DNA of 18,621 nt, from the NCBI GenBank assembly GCA_021443235.1, contig JABUUJ010000007.1, positions 7,479 through 26,099 on the forward strand, written 5' to 3'. This DNA is from Muribaculaceae bacterium. GTDB taxonomy: Bacteria; Bacteroidota; Bacteroidia; Bacteroidales; Muribaculaceae. Below are positions 7,043-16,200 of this stretch, piece after piece (the stretch's first letter is position 1; each line of letters opens with the position of its first letter). The notes beneath the pieces were generated by a model. The model saw nothing but the letters and a program-made list of their open reading frames with translations. It was not told the DNA's origin and did no database searches. Position numbers and translations under genes: made by a program.

Positions 7043-7067
7043 TCACAAATTCCATAAGTATTTGTGA
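7043..7067. promoter_or_regulatory. Inverted repeat at the abiE transcription start, candidate AbiEi operator
   Basis: TCACAAAT (7043-7050) and ATTTGTGA (7060-7067) are perfect 8-bp arms around a 9-bp spacer. They lie 3 bases downstream of the -7 box at 7071-7078, covering the expected transcription start and 22-46 bases ahead of the antitoxin start. Known AbiEi proteins bind inverted repeats in their own promoter, so this is the obvious operator candidate. It could also fold as an mRNA hairpin. Confidence 0.55.
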
Positions 7068-7068
7068 T

Positions 7069-7087
7069 TGCAAAGATACTGAATTTA
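7069..7087. repeat. Direct repeat flanking the abiE cassette, upstream copy
   Basis: TGCAAAGAT-ACT-GAATTTA, matching the copy at 5391-5406 except for the 3-base ACT insert. It contains the abiE promoter box. The two copies bracket both abiE genes exactly. Confidence 0.45.
7071..7078 (-). promoter_or_regulatory. Bacteroidetes-type promoter -7 box for the abiE operon
   Basis: The minus strand reads TATCTTTG, an exact TAnnTTTG match. No TTTG is seen at the ideal -33 spacing, so the promoter may be of modest strength. Transcription would start near 7063, inside the palindrome at 7043-7067, about 42 bases before the antitoxin start at 7021. Confidence 0.6.
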
Positions 7088-7165
7088 TTTTAATCTCATT
7101 CAGATTTCAAAGAAAAAGTCCGGAATTTTTTAAAAATTTTGCTCTTCTGTTGGGTTGTGTTCATG

Positions 7166-7204
7166 AAAAAAGCGGGGGGGCGCTGGTGTGTGGCGCCCCC
7201 TCGC
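7166..7204 (-). terminator. Strong intrinsic terminator after the giant gene
   Basis: On the minus strand GCGAGGGGGCGC and GCGCCCCCCCGC form a 12-position stem with one mismatch (eight uninterrupted G-C pairs next to the loop) around CACACACCA. TTTTTT follows directly (7171-7166). It lies 83 bases after the giant gene's stop codon. This is the clearest terminator in the window and separates the giant gene from the abiE operon. Confidence 0.85.
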
Positions 7205-7286
7205 TGTGGGTGTGGGTTATTTCTGTTTTTGCCCTGGGGTGCAGGGTTTAGAAAATCGGGTTCAGTCGGCCGGTTGCCTCGGTGGG

Positions 7287-10200
7287 TTACTTGGACCTTA
7301 CTATTACCTTTTGGCCGTTGCGGATGTAGATGCCGGGCTCGGGATCGCTGTAGCGGCGGCCAAGGACGTCGTAGTAGGTCGCGTCGGTGTCATCGTCGAT
7401 AAGTAGGTCGTCGATGCCTGCGGCTACGACATTGACGCGGAACGGCTCGTTGAGGTTGCCAATCATTGCGTTGTCCTTATATTGCATTCCCACAACGTTG
7501 CTATATTCCTTGCCGGTGATGTGGTCGTAAACACTCAATGAGAGTTGTACCGACTCGTCGCCTGCAATAGTGAGGAATATCAATCCGTTGTTTTCGCTGA
7601 TTTCCGAACCGCGGCACTCCTTGCCGTTGAAGGCTCCGAGCTCTACGTCGTTCATGAGCACTCCGTCGCAGTAAACCTGTGCCACAACGGTCATGTTGCC
7701 CTGATAGGGCGAGTTGTCGCACGACCAGAACTTGTTGTCCTCTTCCAGGCGCGGAGCGCGGGCCATTGTCGAAGCGAAGGTCTCGGGATAGTGGAACACC
7801 TTAGGCGTGGTTGAGGTCTCGGCCGAATAGTACTTGCAGCCCTGTCCGGGAGTGATGTACTCAAGCTTGCCTATCCAGCGCGAGCCGTCGTAAACGGCAA
7901 ACTTGCTCTTGGTCTTCACCACGTCGCCGCTGATGGGCTCGGCGTCGGCGTAGGCTCGGTCGAGAGTGCAAACGCCCTCGATGGGTGCGCCAATCCAGTT
8001 CCAGTAACGGGTGAGCGTGATGTCGACGGTTGCGGGCGATGTGCGTCGGCCGGTGATGTTGAGGTCGGCCTCTTGCGGTGTGTAAACCATATACATATCG
8101 CTCAGGTTCATCGACGTGAGCTTACCGCCGTTACCTTGTTTGTCGTGTTGCCAGAATGCATTCTTGTCCTTGACAACAAACGACTCATTGCCGTTGTAGG
8201 CCTCCACCACATTGCGGAATATGCTGCTGGGAGCGAGGTCGTCGGGTGTGGTGTAGAGAGCCATCCAGTTCCAGCCCTTGTTGAGGGCGATAGTCTGCTC
8301 GATGTAGTCCTCGGCGGTGAGCTGGTAGGGCGCCGCGAGCGAGCCTGCAACCCTATCCTCGGCAAATCGCAGGGTGTCGATTTTAGCGGCACCGTTGTTG
8401 ATGCTCACCTTGGGATAAACCACGCCGGTAGATGCCTTCCATGCCTTGAAACGCAGCTCGCTGTCGTTGGTGTCGCCATAGATGTTCATCATCAGCAGGT
8501 AGGAGTCATAGGACTGGACATACATAGGACTTGCCACGCCCACGCACTCGTCGCCGTTGAAGGCTGCCACCAGGTCGTCCTCGTCTTCCGATGCGTCGGC
8601 GCCGAAGTTGAGTCGCCCGATGAGGCTCATGCTCGAGCTGTATTTGTGCTCATCTACTGTCCAGTTGGGAGCGGTGGCGTTCACCTTGAGGTTGATTGCC
8701 AGCGGCGAGTTCATGCCATCGTTGCCCGTGAGGTAGATGGTCTCGTCATATTGCCCGATGCTGGTTGCGGGACTCACGGTGAATGTGAGTCGCTCGCTGT
8801 CGAGTGGCTTGAGGGTGCCGCTTTCCTTGTTCACGCTCAGCCATGAGGGAACGTTCTTGAGAACCCAGTTCTCGGCCTCGCTGCCGCCGTTGTTGATATC
8901 GACGGTGAAGGTCGTCGACTGCTCAACAGCTTGCTTCAGCTCGACGCTGCGTTCGCTCCAAGTGAGGCGGTTCTGGTTGACAAATGCCGACCAAACTACG
9001 GGATCGCTCTGGCGGTTGCCGTGGCTGTCGAAGACATCGCTGACGGTGAACGTGAGTGTGCATCCCTCCATGCGATACTTGGGCAGGTCGGGTGTGAGCA
9101 CGATCTTGCGCTCGTTGGCGGTCCACTGTGCGCTGTATCGGCTCAGCTGGTTGCTGGGCGAGAGCAGTGCGGGGGTGTCGTCGCTGTCAAATGCCACGTT
9201 GTCGCTCATCACGGCGTCGCCGGTCTGCTCGGCGCTGATGGCGGCCTTGTTGGCGAGCGAGAACACTGTCACGGTCTGGCCCGAGTTGACCTCGGTAGCC
9301 TCAAACGGGTAGTAACCCACCAGTCCGGGCTCGTCGCCGTTCATGCGCTTATACATGCGGTCGCGTATCACGTCGGCTGTAGTGCGCACTCGCCACAGGC
9401 GGAACTCGTCGATTGCTCCCTTGAAGTGGTTGAACATCTTGTCGCCTATTTCGCCCGATTCCCTTAGGTTGTTGGCGCCGAGAATCAGGTTAGAGGTCTC
9501 GACGGGCGATACCGATGTTGCCGGCATCTGCTTCACGTTCACGCCATCGACATAGGCGGTGGCGTTGCTGCCGTGCAGCACGTTGAGCGCGAAGTGGTGC
9601 CAGTTGCCATCCATGTAGTTGTTGTCGCTGAGCACGGTCTCGGTGCTCATCGAGCCAAGCACGAGCTTGTTGTCGTCGTTGACACCCACATAGAGGCCGG
9701 GGTTGTCTTTGGTGAAGTGCTCGCTGCCCACGAGGGTTGCCGCACTGTCTTGCTCGTTGCCGCGGAACCAGAACTCCATGAGCATGCTCTGCTTGCTCGA
9801 GATGGGCGTAGAGCCCACGCTGAGCTTCATGTGCTGCTTGCCGTCGAAGTGGGGAGCGAAGTTGCGCTCGCTGATATACCAGCTGCCGTTCACCTTGAGG
9901 TTGCGGCTGCGGGCCTTGTCGGTGGCCATGCCGCCGTGGCCCTCGCTGGCGGGCCAGTAGCCCGTGAGGTTGTCCTCGGTGCCGGCCATAGTTTCCGACT
10001 TGCTTGCTACGGCCTCGGTGAGGTCGCGCCACACGTTATACATGCGCAGCTCGTGCATCTGTCCGCTCAGGTCGCCGCCCACATAGAGTCGTGCGCGGTT
10101 GCTGTAGGGCTCAGTCAGGGTTTCCTTGATGAAGCACAGCTTGTTCTTGTCGCTTTCCACGCCATAGAGGTTGTTGAGCGTCATCGTGCGGTTGCCGCTG

Positions 10201-13200
10201 TCGTAGGTCAGCTGGAAGTACTGCCAGTCGCTGTCGATTTCCTGGTTGGTGACAGGCACATTGACGCTTTCATAGGTCTTGCCGTTCACTACCAGTCGCA
10301 TTGTGTTGCTTGCGTTAACGCCCAGCTCAAGTTTGTCGCCGTGCTTGAGCAGTGTGCCTGCCTTGCCTGCCTCGCGCTTATACCATCCCTCGATGGTGAA
10401 GTCGCCCGTGAGGCTGATGTTGGCCTCGGTGGCTGCAGGCTCGCTGCCTGGCGAGAAGTTGAGTGCCGCGTCGTGTCCCACTACTTGGTTGTTGAGGTGG
10501 GCGTCGATGGCGAAGTTGTTGAACGTGAGCGCGGTGTGCTGTATATCCTCGTTGAATGTCACGCTCACCTCGCTGTCGGCGGTAAGGATGCCGTTAGTGG
10601 GTGTTGGCTGCCCGATGATGGTGGGAGCGGTGAGGTCGAGGGTGATGGTCTGGATGTCGGTTGTGGTGGTTACCTCGTCATAGCCGTGCAGGCTGGCGGC
10701 CTCGGCAATCACCTCATAGTCGCCATCCACGAGTTTCGACATATCCCATGTGTAGAGCACCTTTGCGCTCTCAAGCATGGTGAACGAGGTAGTGTCCTTA
10801 GGCATCTTGCCCACATCCTCCAGCAGTTGCTGGTTGTTGATGAAGTTGTGCAGCGTGAGCCAGCTCGACTCGCCCTTGCGCCTGTATTTCAGGCGGATGA
10901 TGGCGAAGTTGGTGAATTGGCGGTCGAAGTCGGTGAGCGTGAATGTGACGCTCGACTTCTCGGTGAGGGTGTTCACCGTGATGTCGCTCAGCTTCAAGGT
11001 CACGTCGGTCGATGCGGGAACAAACTCGACGCTGATGGGGATTGTCTTGACGATGTTGTCGTCGCAGTTTGAGCCAAAGCACAGGTTTACGTTGTAGTTG
11101 AGCACGTCAGAGCGTGTCTGCTTGGCGACGATGGTCTTCTGCACGCTTTCGCCCGGGTTGAGGTAGAACAGGCGCGGTGTTGCCAGCGGCTGGCCGTCAA
11201 CGCTGAGCTCAAGGCCGTAGGGGTTAGAGCCTTCCTCAACCGAGAGCTGATACCACGAGCCAAGCTTGGATGTTGACTCGCTCGAGAGCGTGGTGACAAA
11301 TGTCGCGCTCTTGCCGCTTGCCACGCCAGCTACGTCGGTATTGGCTATTACCATCTGCGGTGCGTCGACCGGAGTGGTGCCCGAGCCTATCGACTGGCCG
11401 GGACGGAAGTACTGTGTCAGTGCGGGACCCTCGTAGGGGCACTTGCTCTGGCCGCCACGGGTTACAAACACATAAGACTGGTTGCCATATTCGCCCACAT
11501 CGGTCGAGCCGCTTAGGCCGTCGGTCTTAGAGGGAAGGATGGCGGCAGGCAGATACACGTCAACCGAGAAATAGTCGCCAGCGTCCTGGTCCTCAAGGTG
11601 GTAAGCCAACGTGCGGGTGCCAGATGTGGTCTCGCTGTCGCTGTTTTCCTCGCCAACTTGGTTGTTGGTTTCAACTACCGCCTGTACACCGAATTTATTA
11701 AATGTTGAGCCTACCAGCAGATTAGCAATAATTCCGGCAGTACCACCATAGCTGCACGAACTTTCGTGCTCCGACGACATCTCGGCTTGCTCGTCGATTG
11801 TCGAGCCAGCGTCAAACGACTTATTGCCAAGGTATCCATAATCGGCAGTAATGGTGCGGTTGCCCACATTATCGTTGTAGTTATACTCCTTGTTGCCTAC
11901 ATGGTAGGTAAACGTCTTCTTGTCGTGAAGGTTGTTGATGCAGTGGAGCTTGACCTCCTCGTTTTTTGCAAGAACGCCTTCCCAGTCCTTTAACCAATTT
12001 GAATAGATGTTTACTGTGTCGGCCTGATGCTCGGCGTCATTAAACACCACTTCATAGTCAACACCACGCTCCCACGAAGACTTCTCAAAGTCGGTGGTGG
12101 GCAATGCATAGTACTTGGGCGTTGGACTGTTGTTTGCGCCCAAGCCAGTGAGGCTCGACACAATATTCTCCTCGGGGATAAGCGACCTGCGCAGGTCACG
12201 AATCATAGGAATAAGCGTCTCCTTGATATGCTTCTGGGTATATACAAACGCGGTGTTATAGTCAAGTCCTGCCGACATGGCGTCCGACATCTGAAGGTTA
12301 TATTGGCTCTTGCCACCTTCGTATGCTCCGCTTCCAGGCACCCTTACGAAGTCAAGTTTCTTGGTCTGCGAGATGGTCACATTAGTCGATGAGCCGATGA
12401 AGATGTCGCCATCGGCACCCACATAGTCGGGTGAAGCGCTGGTGCTGATGTCCTTGCCCAATGTGTAAGAGATATTCCATGAGTCATTGTCCTCGGCACT
12501 CCAGGTTGACGAAACACCTGCTTCACCTTCGTTTATAAGATTAGATTCCGATAATACAGCGAACACAGAACCAGCGGCGGTTGTGCCTTGCACGGTTTGA
12601 TACTTAACACCCCAAGAGAACTTAACCCCAACATTGTTTTCACCACCTGATGTAATCGCCATCGAGTGCGATGCCGAGACGGTGGAGCCCTCGCTCAGTG
12701 TGGCGTAACTGTTGCTTCCCGGTGGGTCGTGCAACACAAAGTCAACGATATTGGGACCTGCGGTCACGAAGTTGTCGCCGGGAACGACGTTGCTACCCAG
12801 CACGATGCCCTTGAAGGGTTTGTCCTCGCTGGGATAGATGTAGGTCTTGCCGTGCACCTCGGCGCGCATCGACAGTGGCAGTGTGTGGTCGTCGTTATAG
12901 TTGGGGAATCCAGCCCTGAACTCATACACGCCCTGTCCCAATCGGTCGAGGGTGACTGTCGTTACTGTAGCGTCTTCCTCGCTCAGTTGCAGCACATTCT
13001 GCGAGTCAAAAACACCCTGCTTGGTCGCCATCTGGTTTGTTACAACCACCTCAACCGAGTCGAGCGGCTGGTGATACTCGTCGTCGAGCGGGCGATTAAC
13101 GTTGGCATAGTCGCGGTTGCAATAAATCTCATAGGCCTCGATGTTCATCTTGTACTTGTTGAGCATCGTGAACACGGGATAGCCCAGTGTGTAGGCCTCG

Positions 13201-16200
13201 GGACCTCCTACCTTCAGCAGTTCCTTGTTGTCGCTCCACAACTTGATGATGTCGTTGTTGTTAGAGTCCTCCGAGTCGCTGTAGGCATATTCCCTGTCGC
13301 CATACATGTTGGGATAGCTCTCGTCGCCGCTTGTAACGATGAATGTGGGGTCGATGTAGTAGGTGAAATCGTTGAGCGCGTTGTACTCATAGGTTTTCCA
13401 CCCTAATCCATCAATATATGTTGAGTCGGTCATCGCCTGACCCACACGAGGCTCAATCTTCACGTTGCCGCCAAAGTCGTCGGCGAGCAATCGCCTGTAG
13501 TCGCCCTGTTCGGTGCCGCCCACTGTGGTGATGCTGGCGGTTTGGAAGTCGATGGGTGGCACAATCGCGTCATATTCGCCCGTGGCGGGGTCGGTAAGGA
13601 TTGTGATGAAGTTTGCGTCATAGGTGGTCGTGCTATTCACGTTTTCGTTGTTGTTATTCACTGTGTGGCTGGGGTTGCCGTTCTCGTTCCACTCGCTGCG
13701 GTGCATGTCGTAGTGCTTAGCCGAGGTGGGCTTGAGCTGTATCTGCACTTGGCCGATGTTGTTCTTGCTCAAGCCAAAGTTGTGGCCAAGCGATGACTCT
13801 TTGGCACCGCCCACAGCGCGGCCCACAAGGCGTACGGTTGTGGCGTCAATAAATGTGAGAGCCTGGTCAAGGTCAAGGCCCTTGGGCACATCGATCCAGC
13901 CTGCCCCAGAGGGGTCGAACATCTTCGCTGTGTCGGGGTCACATGCTGTGCCTCCACAAGCAAAGGTGTGCGACTGCTTGCTCAGCGTGAGGCGGTGGCG
14001 ACCGATGGGCACATTCACTGTGGCGAGACCGTCGGCGTCGGTCTTCAACTCCTTGCCGTTGTCGAACTGTGAGGCTCCGTCAACGAGGATGCTGGCACCC
14101 TCAACGGGCAGCATCGTGCCCAGATAGGTGGCGTTGATCTTAACCGGGAACGAGCTCTCGTCGCTGAAGTCGGTCTTGTTGGCAACCAGCGACGACTCGC
14201 TGATGTAGAGCTGCTGGCTGGTGGGGTTGAACGTGTGCGTGCCATACACTGGAGTGACCGTGTAGAGCGTGCCCTCGCCACTGAACGGGATGCCCGAGAT
14301 GATGTAGTTGCCGTCGGCATCGGTGATGCCCTTCAGGCCAAGCTGCTCTTTCTCGGGAATCACATCGTCGCACGTCATGGCGTATGCTCTGGCGTGGTGT
14401 GAGTTGCGCACGTTGTTGTGGCCGCTCATGTCGAAGCAGTGGGTAGCGATGTTCTCGTCAAAGTTGACATATAGCTCCAGGCCGGGCTCGGTGCCGCTGA
14501 GGATGTTGCTGGCATACTTGAGCAACTCGGCATCGGTCTTCTCGCCCTTCCACAGGCGAATATCGTCGATCCAGCCCATGTAGGAGGCATAGTCAATGCC
14601 GGCTGGACGGGCGAAGGTGAGCTTGCCCTTGTAGTCGTCCTCCATATTGTTCATATTGGCCGCGAATTCCTTATACCAGATAATGGAGTCGGTGCCCACG
14701 TTGTCTTTTGCCGAGGCATAGTGTTTGCCCAGGACGCCAATGCGGAATCTATCGCCATTTCTCTGCAGGAATACATTGGTGAACACGCCAGCCGAGAGGT
14801 CGCTGGTGATGCTGCCCTCGCTGCCGTCGGTGGCCTTGTAAAGCTCGCTGCCGTCGTTGCCGCTGCCGCTCTCGCCGTCGATATAGTCGCCATCGGCCTT
14901 AGAGAGCGGTGCGAGGCGGTAGTCGCCGTTGATGGAATCGGCGGGAGGAATTACCGCAAGCACCACCTGCGGCACGCTTGCCACATTGATGCCATAGTCG
15001 CTGACCTTGTTGGCAAGGCCATGAGGCTTCATGAAGAACTGCAGCGTGTAGTTCGCCATGTTGTTCAGGTCCTGTAGGTCGTCGAAGGTGATGCCCTGAA
15101 CGCTGTCGTTGTCAATTTCGCCCGCCTTGCCGTCAAAGTAGGCACTGGTATATTGGCGCTGGTCGGTGTTGGCGTTGGTCGAGATGTAAACCGCCACATT
15201 GTCGACGGCGTTGTTGCCGTTGTAGGTGATGCGGCCGCTCACCGAGCCTTTTGCCTGGCAGAATCCATAGTCCTCGTAAAGAGCATCGTGATTGTCGCTG
15301 TATTTATTGTTACAACCCGAGAACGCCTTGATGCGATACTTGTAGATGTTGCCCGGCGACACCTTGTCGTCGATTTGCGTCAACTGAGTGTCGAGCGTCT
15401 TCAAGGTGTAGAGTTGTATGTACTGCTTGTCGTCCTCATTAGCAAGCTTGCGCTCGATGACATACTTGATGGGCTGGAGGTTGGATGTGCTCTTGATGTT
15501 GATGTTTATGCTCACATTTCCCTTCATGTCGCCCTTGCTCACCGTGACTTTTTCAAACTCGATAGCGCCATCGGCTTTCATGTTGCAATTTGGCGAGTTC
15601 TGACTGCCAAGGGTGCCCAAGTTAACCGTACAATAGAGGCTATAGGTCTCGCATGCGTCGGGGAGGCTGATGCCCTTGATAAGCTGGGTTAAGGTGCCTC
15701 CAACCGTTGAGACCGTTGCTAACTTGCCGCTGGCCAGCGATTTCTTTGGATCGTCGGTGGAATAGACATTATAGGCAGCTTGGCTGTAGATTGTCTCTTT
15801 GGGATAGACAAGTTCGACGTTGACTGTTCCTGCCGTTGCCGCGGTTTTCGACGCCCTCAGTACGAGCTCATTGGCGAGTTTTGTGTGTTTTTTCACACGG
15901 CCCTTGAGGTTTGGGAACTTTGTGTCCATTGGGATGGTTGCGTCAAGCACTTTGTCGGCATCGGTATTGCTGCTCACATAATAAATCTCATAATATACCG
16001 AGTCATTATCAATAGAAATAGGCACATTATTGTCAACATAACTACATTTGCTCTCATTACTTGTAGTGCTTATTACGCCGAGCCTATTATTGCCACGGTA
16101 GATGGCATAGTAGCCGGCTTTTTTGGACTTGTCCCATGTCAACGTGCATTTCTTCCGATAGGAGTTGAGGGTTGCCTTTACGTTTGTTGCCACGGGCAGT

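Noticed and set aside
7232..7246. Small hairpin CCCTG/CAGGG downstream of the giant gene
   Set aside because: Only 5 pairs and no T-run on the minus strand. The strong terminator at 7166-7204 already explains the transcript end.
9573..11072. Plus-strand open frame of 499 codons inside the giant gene
   Set aside because: Composition (Val/Glu/His/Ala-rich, no domains) is what the complement of the giant gene's codons gives. The minus-strand frame carries LamG domains across the same bases.
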